From assembly GCA_002427535.1 (NCBI GenBank), contig DIRK01000024.1, forward strand, positions 1,723 to 7,766: a stretch of 6,044 bases of DNA. The letters are read 5' to 3'. Below, piece by piece: positions 1-5,608 of the stretch. This stretch comes from Mageeibacillus sp. UBA5438. GTDB taxonomy: Bacteria > Bacillota > Clostridia > Saccharofermentanales > DTU023. A program made the position numbers and the translations under genes. Under the pieces are notes generated by a model. The model did not search any database. It was not told the DNA's origin and saw only the letters and a program-made list of their open reading frames with translations. Every line of letters begins with the position of its first letter. The first letter of the stretch is position 1.

Positions 1-1731
1 CACCGTCACGGGATTCGCATCCCCTCACTGTGTTATCTGAAAGGCACCAATGAGATCGCCGCCTGTCGCCTTTGCGTGGCCGAAGTCGAAGTGAACGGCC
101 GTCCGATGCGCGGCCTGCCTGCGACCTGTGTCTTAAAGGTTGAAGAGGGTATGGTTGTCCAAACCAATACACGGAAGGTCAGAAACGCGGTCAGAATTAA
201 TCTGGAGCTGATTCTTGCCAACCACGATATGAACTGCCCGACCTGCTTGAGGAACGGCACCTGCGAACTGCAAAAGCTATGCGAAGAACGAGGTATCGAC
301 GGCGTCCGCTTTGAAGGCGCCAAGCGCCCCGTAACCATCGACCAGCTCTCCCCTTCCATAGTGCGTGATACGAGCAAATGTATCCTCTGCGGGCGTTGTG
401 TCAGCACCTGTAACCAAGTACAGGGCCTGGGCGTTTTGGCGTTCACCCATCGCGGTTTTAACACCGAAGTTGGCCCCGCATTTGACTTTAGCATGCGCGA
501 CGTCAACTGCGTGTACTGCGGCCAGTGCATTGAGGCTTGTCCTGTGGCCGCCCTGCATGAAAGACGCCATATCGATGACGTTTGGGATGCGCTTGACGAT
601 CCTCAAAAAGTGGTCGTCGTCCAGACCGCGCCTGCGGTCAGAGCATCACTGGGCGAAGAGTTTGGCTACCCGGTCGGCACACCTGTCACCGGTAAGATGA
701 CCGCCGCTTTGCGGCAGATTGGCTTCGACTACGTGTTTGATACCAACTTCTCCGCGGACTTGACGATCAGCGAAGAGGCCAATGAGTTACTTCACCGCCT
801 GAGAACGGGTGGTACCCTGCCCATGATCACCTCCTGCTCACCCGGATGGATCCGTTTTTGCGAGATGTATCACCCTGACTTTTTGCCCAACCTGTCCACC
901 TGCAAGTCGCCTCAGAACATGATGGGCGCGCTTGTGAAATCGTATTTTGCGGAGGTGATGAACCTTGACCCCAAAAATATTGTGGTGGTCTCCTGCATGC
1001 CCTGTATTGCGAAAAAATCAGAAGCCGACCGCGACGAACTTGAAGTCGACGGCATCCGCGATGTAGATTTCTCAATCACGACGCGTGAACTGGGCGACAT
1101 GATCAAAGAAGCGGGCATTGATTTCCGTGAGCTGAAAGATGAGGCCCCAGATAGCGTGCTCGGTGATTACACCGGCGCCGCGGTGATCTTCGGCGTCACA
1201 GGCGGCGTCATGGAAGCCGCGCTCCGCACGGCGGCCGACGTGCTCACAGGCCAAGATCTCCCCGACTTTGAATACAAATCTGTACGCGGATTGCAAGGCA
1301 TCAAGGAGGCCTCGGTCACCGTGCCGCTTGACGGAGTCGACACGGAACTCAAGGTGGTCGTCTGCTCGAGCGTCAAGCAGGCAGACGCCGTCTTAAAAGC
1401 GGTCCGCAAGGGCGAGATGGTATGTCACTTCATCGAGGTCATGGCATGCCCCGGCGGCTGTATCCACGGCGGTGGCCAGTCCTATGTGTCCGCCCGCGAG
1501 CGCATGGACGCTGACCCGCGGCTTGCCCGCGCAAACGCGCTCTACAGCGAGGATGAGCGGCAGGTCATTCGCAAATCGCATCAGAATCCTGAACTCGTCC
1601 AATTGATCGAACGTTTCCTCGGAAAACCCAATAGCGAGGTCGCGCATAAGTACCTTCACACGCATTACTATCCAAGGTCTTACTACGACCAGATGACACT
1701 GGAAGAGTGCCTGGAAGAAGGCATCATTTAA
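1..1731 (+). CDS. hydA: [FeFe]-hydrogenase catalytic subunit, HndD/HydA type (5' end missing)
   Basis: Catalytic subunit of a cytoplasmic [FeFe]-hydrogenase, interconverting protons and H2; enzymes of this architecture usually work with HydB/HydC (HndA-C)-type flavin and 2Fe-2S subunits using NAD(P)H and ferredoxin. The frame is open to base 1, so the gene is 5'-truncated; a GTG at 76 falls inside the 2Fe-2S domain and is not the start. Counting residues from base 1: plant-type 2Fe-2S domain (Cys 11, 22, 25, 43); His-ligated 4Fe-4S domain (His75, Cys 79, 82, 88); two 4Fe-4S ferredoxin motifs (Cys 127-137 and 170-180); H-cluster domain with L1 TSCSPGW (277-283), L2 MPCIAKKSE (333-341) and L3 EVMACPGGC (479-487); then a small-subunit-like C-terminus ending at 576. 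The visible 576 residues, plus perhaps a few tens missing, fit the roughly 580-residue HndD class. Oddity: the usual TSCCP doublet is Cys-Ser. Family assignment is secure; the partners and cofactor are inferred. Confidence 0.96.
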   Translation, partial: HRHGIRIPSLCYLKGTNEIAACRLCVAEVEVNGRPMRGLPATCVLKVEEGMVVQTNTRKVRNAVRINLELILANHDMNCPTCLRNGTCELQKLCEERGIDGVRFEGAKRPVTIDQLSPSIVRDTSKCILCGRCVSTCNQVQGLGVLAFTHRGFNTEVGPAFDFSMRDVNCVYCGQCIEACPVAALHERRHIDDVWDALDDPQKVVVVQTAPAVRASLGEEFGYPVGTPVTGKMTAALRQIGFDYVFDTNFSADLTISEEANELLHRLRTGGTLPMITSCSPGWIRFCEMYHPDFLPNLSTCKSPQNMMGALVKSYFAEVMNLDPKNIVVVSCMPCIAKKSEADRDELEVDGIRDVDFSITTRELGDMIKEAGIDFRELKDEAPDSVLGDYTGAAVIFGVTGGVMEAALRTAADVLTGQDLPDFEYKSVRGLQGIKEASVTVPLDGVDTELKVVVCSSVKQADAVLKAVRKGEMVCHFIEVMACPGGCIHGGGQSYVSARERMDADPRLARANALYSEDERQVIRKSHQNPELVQLIERFLGKPNSEVAHKYLHTHYYPRSYYDQMTLEECLEEGII

Positions 1732-1757
1732 GCTTGTTTGTCTCTTGTTTCCTTAAG

Positions 1758-1794
1758 GAAGCGGCCCGTTCGGGCCGCTTCTCTTTTTATTTTT
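1758..1794 (+). terminator. Rho-independent terminator of the hydrogenase gene
   Basis: A GC-rich perfect stem of 10 bp (1758-1767 pairing with 1772-1781) closes a GTTC tetraloop and is followed by a T-rich run (TCTTTTTATTTTT, 1782-1794). It lies 27 nt after the hydrogenase stop codon. Read from the other strand, the hairpin is followed by CTTAAGGAAAC and has no U-tract, so it looks one-directional and is a weaker candidate terminator for the converging ABC operon. Confidence 0.93.
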
Positions 1795-1798
1795 GTGA

Positions 1799-2290
1799 TT
1801 AGGGTTTTCCTTTGATGGCATAAAACCTTTTTTGCAGCTCGGGATGATCCTCCGGGTTTAAAAGGACTGTTTGCTCTTTTATCTGCCAACGATGCCCCGA
1901 CGCTTCTAAGGTGAGGAGCGTGTAGAGCCCCTGGCCACCCTTCTCATGGTAGACGTAAAGACCCACCGTCCCGTCATCGTGTTCGTAGATCGTCTCACTT
2001 AAAAGAATGGTGGGACTTCTATCAAAGCCAAACGCTTCTAGCGTAATATCCCCCTCCCCTAACAAATAGCGTTCGGCCACAAGCGGCGCCTGACATTCGA
2101 GCGTCAGCCGGTAGAGCGTGAACCATGAAAATAAAAGAATCAGAACCGCGATCAGCAGTCCTGCAAGTGTGAGCGCTAAGCGCTTCTTTTCAACAACGCG
2201 GTATTTGCGCAGGGCTTTAAAACCCAGATAAAGAAAAGGGATGACGATTAAGACGGCGATTCCAATGTATACGATAAGCGTATCCTTCAT
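1799..2290 (-). CDS. Unrecognised two-TM membrane protein, last gene of amino-acid ABC operon
   Basis: I do not recognise this 163-residue protein. Two hydrophobic segments (about residues 5-27 and 38-60) flank a strongly basic loop (RKYRVVEKKR, 28-37). By the positive-inside rule the loop is cytoplasmic and the C-terminal 100 residues lie outside the membrane. That domain is mixed polar with alternating hydrophobic residues (LLSETIYEHDDGTVGLYVYH), suggesting beta-strands; the only cysteine is residue 66, just after TM2. The ATG follows AGGAGGG with a short 3-nt spacer, and that ribosome site begins inside the TAG stop of the ATPase gene 8 nt upstream, so translation is probably coupled. Position suggests an accessory or regulatory role for the importer, but it could equally be an unrelated passenger. 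No signal peptide cleavage site or catalytic motif is visible. Confidence 0.85.
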   Translation of the reverse strand: MKDTLIVYIGIAVLIVIPFLYLGFKALRKYRVVEKKRLALTLAGLLIAVLILLFSWFTLYRLTLECQAPLVAERYLLGEGDITLEAFGFDRSPTILLSETIYEHDDGTVGLYVYHEKGGQGLYTLLTLEASGHRWQIKEQTVLLNPEDHPELQKRFYAIKGKP

Positions 2291-2298
2291 GCGCCCTC

Positions 2299-3021
2299 CT
2301 ATAAAACCTTGCTCAAAAATGCTTGAGTGCGGCCCTTTTTTGGATTTTCAAAAAGTTCCGTAGGAGATCCTTCTTCGAAGATAATACCCTCATCCATGAA
2401 AAGAATGCGGTCTCCCACCTCTTTCGCAAAACCCATTTCATGCGTGACGACAACCATGGTCATTCCCTCGTAGGCCAATTGTTTCATGACGCCCAGCACC
2501 TCTCCTACCATTTCAGGGTCAAGGGAGGAGGTGGGTTCGTCAAAGAGCATAATCTCGGGGTCCATCGCCAGGGCACGCGCAATCGCGACGCGTTGTTTTT
2601 GGCCGCCGGATAAGCGGCTCGGATACTCGTCGTTTTTATCCGAAAGACCCACCTTATGAAGTAATTTAGCCGCCTTTTCCTGGGCGCTTTCAAAGGACAT
2701 CCCCTTAAGCTTGATGGGAGCGAGCGTGATGTTTTCCATCACGGTCATATGCGGGAAAAGATTGAATTGCTGGAACACCATGCCCACCTTCTGGCGTAGC
2801 TTATCGAGCTCCTTTTTTTGCTCTAGGAGTGAAATCCCGTCGATGATGATTTCTCCCTTGGTCGGTTCTTCGAGCAGGTTCAGGCAACGCAAGAAGGTAC
2901 TTTTCCCGGACCCGCTAGCCCCGATGACACAGACCACTTCCTGCCGATGGATCTTCGTAGTCACACCCTTTAATACTTCTAAGGGTCCAAAATATTTATG
3001 AAGATCAATGACATTAATCAC
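2299..3021 (-). CDS. Polar amino-acid ABC transporter ATP-binding protein (GlnQ-like)
   Basis: Cytoplasmic ATPase that powers a polar amino-acid importer with the permease and binding protein encoded upstream. Taking GTG at 3021 as start gives 240 residues, the usual GlnQ length, beginning MINVIDLHKYFG as in the family. Motifs are complete: Walker A GASGSGKST (34-42), Q-loop Gln84 in VFQQFNLFPH, signature LSGGQ (137-141), Walker B IMLFDE (157-162), D-loop SSLD (165-168) and switch His194. The SD AAGGAGG (3032-3038) sits 10 nt before this GTG, the same spacing as in the two upstream genes. Another GTG at 3027 (4-nt spacing) is possible; the TTG at 3042 lies upstream of the SD and cannot be the start. 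It overlaps the permease gene by 8 nt (GTGATTAA). The substrate cannot be read from the ATPase. Confidence 0.95.
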   Translation of the reverse strand: MINVIDLHKYFGPLEVLKGVTTKIHRQEVVCVIGASGSGKSTFLRCLNLLEEPTKGEIIIDGISLLEQKKELDKLRQKVGMVFQQFNLFPHMTVMENITLAPIKLKGMSFESAQEKAAKLLHKVGLSDKNDEYPSRLSGGQKQRVAIARALAMDPEIMLFDEPTSSLDPEMVGEVLGVMKQLAYEGMTMVVVTHEMGFAKEVGDRILFMDEGIIFEEGSPTELFENPKKGRTQAFLSKVL

Positions 3022-3697
3022 TGGCACGCATCCTCCTTTCAAGCTTATTCAATAATCCTGTTAAAATCGTGGTGATGTAAAGATAAATGAGAGCGACCAA
3101 GATGAAAGGGGTATAGGCATCAAAGGTCCTGCCGCGTACAATGTTGCCCGCGCGCGTCAAGTCATCAAGGGCGATGTAGCCCGCGATCGCCGTTTCTTTT
3201 AAAAGGACAATGAATTCATTTCCCAAAGCAGGCAATATATTTTTAACGGCCTGCGGGATGACGATGTAGCGCATCGACTTGCCGTATGAAAAACCAAGTG
3301 AACGCGCGGCTTCCATCTGACCTTTATCCAGCGCCATAATTCCCGCCCGTATGAGCTCGGATACATAGGCACCGCTGTTCAAGCCAAAGGCGATCGACGC
3401 GACCATAATCTTAGGCAAACTGCTCGTTCCCAAGATGGCATAGTAGATGAGCACGAGCTGGACGACCATGGGTGTCCCGCGGATAATATCCACATACAGG
3501 GTACTCAGTTTTTGCAACCAGCTGATTTTACCGAGTTTGGCCAAGGCAAGAAACAGACCGATGAGAATCCCGATCGCGGCAGCGTATACCGTGAGTTGCA
3601 GTGAGACGCCGAGGCCCCGCAAAAACTGTAGGTACCGCTGCTCGCGGATCAGGTTGTAATAGATGGCATCCGAAAGGCGCCGCATGAAATCGCCCAC
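3014..3697 (-). CDS. Polar amino-acid ABC transporter permease (HisM/GlnP family)
   Basis: Inner-membrane channel subunit of the amino-acid importer, 227 residues, a normal length for the family. A hydrophobic segment at about 31-53 opens the BPD_transp_1 domain; RGTPMVVQ (73-80) is the typical HisM/GlnP motif. The EAA coupling loop, which contacts the ATPase, is intact at 129-148 (EAARSLG...VIP), preceded by RAGIMALDKGQM. Further membrane segments lie near 82-105 and 195-215, with a basic C-terminus. The start is GTG at 3697, 10 nt after AAGGGG (3708-3713), which overlaps the TAA stop of the binding-protein gene 14 nt upstream; an in-frame ATG at 3685 lacks a comparable site. Only one permease gene is present, so it probably acts as a homodimer. 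Confidence 0.95.
   Translation of the reverse strand: MGDFMRRLSDAIYYNLIREQRYLQFLRGLGVSLQLTVYAAAIGILIGLFLALAKLGKISWLQKLSTLYVDIIRGTPMVVQLVLIYYAILGTSSLPKIMVASIAFGLNSGAYVSELIRAGIMALDKGQMEAARSLGFSYGKSMRYIVIPQAVKNILPALGNEFIVLLKETAIAGYIALDDLTRAGNIVRGRTFDAYTPFILVALIYLYITTILTGLLNKLERRMRASD
3032..3038 (-). promoter_or_regulatory. Ribosome binding site that sets the ATPase start
   Basis: A perfect AAGGAGG on the minus strand lies within the end of the permease gene. It is 4 nt before GTG 3027 and 10 nt before GTG 3021. The second fits both family N-termini and the spacing used by the two upstream genes. It excludes TTG 3042, which lies upstream of the site. Confidence 0.8.
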
Positions 3698-3711
3698 TTA
3701 AACGATGCCCC

Positions 3712-4476
3712 TTATCCGATGGAATATTTGTTCACGAGCGCTTCAATTTCGCCGTTCGCCTTCATGTCCTTCAAGACCTCGTTGATTACCTGCTGAAGCT
3801 CGGTGTCTCCCAGTCGAACCGCCAGTGCGTATTCTTCGTCTTCGGAAGGTTTTTCATCCAATAGCTTCAATCCGCCTTGGCTTTCGACCAACATCTGTGC
3901 AGGAAGATCGTCAATAATGACAGCGTCAATATTGCCATTTTTCAAATCGAGCGCGGCTTCAATGCCACTGTTAAAACGAATGACATCCGCACCTTCAATG
4001 TCACTTGCCACACCGTCGCCCGTTGTGGCATTTTGCACGCCGATCTTCTTACCTTCTAAGTCTACGACACCCAGGATCGTGTCATTGTTGTCCTGCACGA
4101 TGATCACCTGGACAGCCTTAAAGTAAGTATCGGTAAAGAGCACCTGCTTCTCCCGATCGGGTTCTATCGTAAAGCCTGCCCCGATGAAGTCAATTTTTCC
4201 GGATTTTAAGGCCGCCGGCAGCGGGTCAAAATCCATGTCTTCGACTACCAGTTCGACGCCCAGTTTATCCGCGATCTTCTGGGCAATCTCAGCGTCAATG
4301 CCTATGACCTTTCCGCCTTCTCGCGTTTCAAAGGGAGCAAACTCAGCGTTGGTCCCCCAAATAATTTGTCCCTTTTGCGCGATTTTGTCCATGGTGTTTA
4401 TTTTTTTACATCCAAACGGCACCAAGACAAGTGCTAAAACCAAGATTAATAATGATAATTTTTTGTAACAACTCAC
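3712..4476 (-). CDS. Polar amino-acid ABC transporter substrate-binding protein (SBP family 3)
   Basis: Extracytoplasmic receptor that captures an amino acid for the permease. With GTG at 4476 as start it has 254 residues: a signal segment (KK at 5-6, hydrophobic 7-21) ending in Cys23, then a two-lobe periplasmic-binding fold. Family marks include WGTNAEFAPFE, GIDAEIAQKIADKLG, DFIGAGFTIEPDREKQVLFTD (the Arg of TIEPDR is the expected carboxylate ligand) and IDDLPAQ (Asp expected to bind the amino group). The frame runs up to an ATG at 4533, but that codon overlaps the -35 element of the promoter, has no SD, and would add 19 charged residues before the signal peptide; the GTG has AAAGAGG (4487-4493) 10 nt upstream. 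Cys23 suggests a lipoprotein, although VPFGC is a poor lipobox. The exact amino acid is not predictable. Confidence 0.94.
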   Translation of the reverse strand: MSCYKKLSLLILVLALVLVPFGCKKINTMDKIAQKGQIIWGTNAEFAPFETREGGKVIGIDAEIAQKIADKLGVELVVEDMDFDPLPAALKSGKIDFIGAGFTIEPDREKQVLFTDTYFKAVQVIIVQDNNDTILGVVDLEGKKIGVQNATTGDGVASDIEGADVIRFNSGIEAALDLKNGNIDAVIIDDLPAQMLVESQGGLKLLDEKPSEDEEYALAVRLGDTELQQVINEVLKDMKANGEIEALVNKYSIG

Positions 4477-4486
4477 CGCAATATGT

Positions 4487-4493
4487 CCTCTTT
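4487..4493 (-). promoter_or_regulatory. Ribosome binding site that sets the binding-protein start
   Basis: On the minus strand AAAGAGG ends 10 nt before GTG at 4476. The spacing equals that of the permease (GTG 3697) and ATPase (GTG 3021) sites. The longer ATG start at 4533 has only AT-rich sequence and no purine-rich site before it. Confidence 0.75.
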
Positions 4494-4509
4494 CAATTTT
4501 CTGTTCTTG

Positions 4510-4538
4510 ATCATACAAAATTTCGCCCGCCATGACAA
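4510..4538 (-). promoter_or_regulatory. Sigma-70/sigma-A promoter of the amino-acid ABC operon
   Basis: Minus-strand TTGTCA (4533-4538, one mismatch to TTGACA) is followed by a 17-nt spacer and TATGAT (4510-4515, one mismatch to TATAAT). The 30 nt upstream of the -35 are almost pure A/T, as in an UP element. Transcription would begin near 4503, giving a leader of about 27 nt before the SD-preceded GTG at 4476. It is the best promoter match I see in the window. Confidence 0.8.
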
Positions 4539-4680
4539 TGTATATATATTAGAGATATTTTCATAATTATTTCGCTAACTGTAGCTATTTGCCCAATTTT
4601 CTTTACTTGTATTCAATTATACTGCTTATATATTCATTTTTGAACATATAGATTCAACGCGCTTTTCTTTTACCCGCTTT
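4539..4680. other. AT-rich divergent intergenic region
   Basis: This is the central part of the 232-nt gap (4477-4708) between the divergently transcribed binding-protein and DMT transporter genes. It is much more AT-rich than the flanking genes, holds several TATA-like strings (for example TATACT at 4618-4623) and the palindrome at 4627-4650, and has no ORF with a ribosome site. It most likely serves as promoter and regulator-binding DNA for both directions. Confidence 0.65.
4627..4650. promoter_or_regulatory. Imperfect 24-bp palindrome, candidate operator
   Basis: Arms TATATATTCA (4627-4636) and TGAACATATA (4641-4650) are complementary at 9 of 10 positions around a TTTT centre. There is no following T-run and no nearby gene end, so a terminator is unlikely. 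It lies about 35 nt upstream of the TATAAT serving the DMT gene and about 90 nt upstream of the ABC promoter -35. That suits a dimeric regulator, but AT-rich DNA yields such palindromes by chance fairly easily. Confidence 0.4.
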
Positions 4681-4684
4681 CAGT

Positions 4685-4690
4685 TATAAT
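4685..4690 (+). promoter_or_regulatory. Candidate -10 element for the DMT transporter gene
   Basis: A perfect TATAAT stands 18 nt before the TTG start. No good -35 is found at 16-18 nt upstream; TTTTCT (4663-4668, 16-nt spacer) is the nearest weak match. If used, transcription would begin near 4697, at the first bases of the Shine-Dalgarno sequence, giving a leader of only about 12 nt. Either the leader is very short, or the real promoter lies further upstream. Confidence 0.4.
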
Positions 4691-4695
4691 CTTGC

Positions 4696-4704
4696 AAGGG
4701 GGTG
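4696..4704 (+). promoter_or_regulatory. Strong ribosome binding site deciding the TTG start of the DMT gene
   Basis: AAGGGGGTG matches the 9-nt consensus AAGGAGGTG at 8 positions and lies 4 nt before TTG 4709. No ATG or GTG with comparable support occurs in that frame nearby, and the membrane protein begins directly with its first hydrophobic segment. Confidence 0.8.
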
Positions 4705-4708
4705 TCCT

Positions 4709-5608
4709 TTGTTTCAACTGCTGTCGCTTTTAAGCGGGCTTTTATTGGCCATCATGATCTTCATCAACGGGCGCTTGACGGTTCAAGTCGGCGTCTTTCA
4801 GGCGACGGCCATTATTCACGCGGTCGGCGCCGTTTTTGCCTTTGTGGTATGCCTCATCCGAAAAGAAAAGCCGCTCCCCAAAAGCCACTCGCCCTGGTGG
4901 TTTTACCTCGGCGGTGTCGTCGGTGTGTTCACGGCTGTATTTAATAATTTTTCTTTTGGCAAGATTAGTCTGACAAGCATTGTCGCGCTCAACTTATTGG
5001 GACAGGCACTGTTCTCCATCGTGATTGACATGACCGGGTGGTTTGGCATGACGCGCCGTCCAGTTTCCAAATCGAGCGGGATCGGGCTTTTATTCTGCCT
5101 CGCCGGCATCGTCATGATGCTTGACCAGACGGTATTGGATGCTTCTCTGGCGGTGTGGTTTTCGCTCCTCACAGGTATTTCGATCGTTGTCTCGCGCTCT
5201 ATTAACGCGCGGCTGGCAGAGCGCATCGGCGCCCTGCCGGGTTCCTTTGTCAACCATATTGCCGGATTCCCTGTGACGGTGCTTCTTGCTATTTGGGCCG
5301 CCGAAAAACTACCCCTCATTCAGTTCGACAACCCTTGGAGTTTTTGGATTTACACGGGCGGTATCTTGGGCGTCGGCGGGGTTGTCCTTTTCAATATTCT
5401 GGTGCCGAAAATTTCACAATTCAGCCTGACCGTACTCACCTTCGTCGGCCAGATTTTTACAAGCTTCATCATCGACCTAGCCACAGGCCAAACGGTCGAT
5501 GACGCTTCGTTCACGGGCGCGCTCGTCATTAGCGCCGGCATCGCCCTGAATCTTCTCATTGAGTTTTATAGCAGCCGCAAGAACAAAAAATCTTCGGCGC
5601 CTAATTGA
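4709..5608 (+). CDS. DMT-superfamily transporter with two fused YdcZ (DUF606) domains
   Basis: Integral membrane protein of 299 residues, probably about ten TM segments, related to the YdcZ/DUF606 branch of the drug/metabolite transporter superfamily. Many members are roughly 150 residues; this one is a clear tandem duplication. Matching pairs between halves are INGRL (19-23) and INARL (165-169), His37 and His183, GGVVGVFTAVFNN (68-80) and GGILGVGGVVLFN (217-229), and SIVIDMTG (103-110) and SFIIDLATG (252-260). A short basic, serine-rich tail (SSRKNKKSS) follows. The start is TTG at 4709, backed by AAGGGGGTG. The gene is monocistronic as far as seen, divergent from the ABC operon, and its last 8 nt overlap the converging peptidase gene. 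Substrate and direction of transport are unknown; EamA-type export is the family analogy. Confidence 0.88.
   Translation: MFQLLSLLSGLLLAIMIFINGRLTVQVGVFQATAIIHAVGAVFAFVVCLIRKEKPLPKSHSPWWFYLGGVVGVFTAVFNNFSFGKISLTSIVALNLLGQALFSIVIDMTGWFGMTRRPVSKSSGIGLLFCLAGIVMMLDQTVLDASLAVWFSLLTGISIVVSRSINARLAERIGALPGSFVNHIAGFPVTVLLAIWAAEKLPLIQFDNPWSFWIYTGGILGVGGVVLFNILVPKISQFSLTVLTFVGQIFTSFIIDLATGQTVDDASFTGALVISAGIALNLLIEFYSSRKNKKSSAPN

Noticed and set aside
76..78. GTG as the start of the hydrogenase
   Set aside because: The same frame continues upstream to base 1 with the expected 2Fe-2S domain cysteines (residues 11, 22 and 25), so the gene is truncated by the window edge.
33..530. 165-codon open frame on the minus strand inside the hydrogenase gene
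   Set aside because: It lies antisense to the Cys-rich FeS domains, which are unmistakably coding on the plus strand; the translation has no recognisable domain and no credible ribosome site.
2323..2613. Plus-strand open frame of 96 codons opposite the ATPase gene
   Set aside because: It is antisense to the conserved signature/Walker B region and composed of unlikely residues; it is a shadow of the ATPase.
4477..4510. Possible riboswitch or T-box leader before the amino-acid ABC operon
   Set aside because: The predicted transcript leader is about 27 nt, too short for any structured leader, and no T-box-like sequence is present.
4702..4944. GTG-initiated plus-strand frame at the start of the DMT gene
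   Set aside because: The GTG is part of the Shine-Dalgarno AAGGGGGTG, and the frame encodes a basic, low-quality peptide, whereas the TTG 4709 frame encodes a coherent transporter.
4902..5319. Minus-strand open frame of 138 codons opposite the DMT transporter
   Set aside because: It is the reverse of a hydrophobic coding region, lacks a ribosome site, and its translation has no family-like features.
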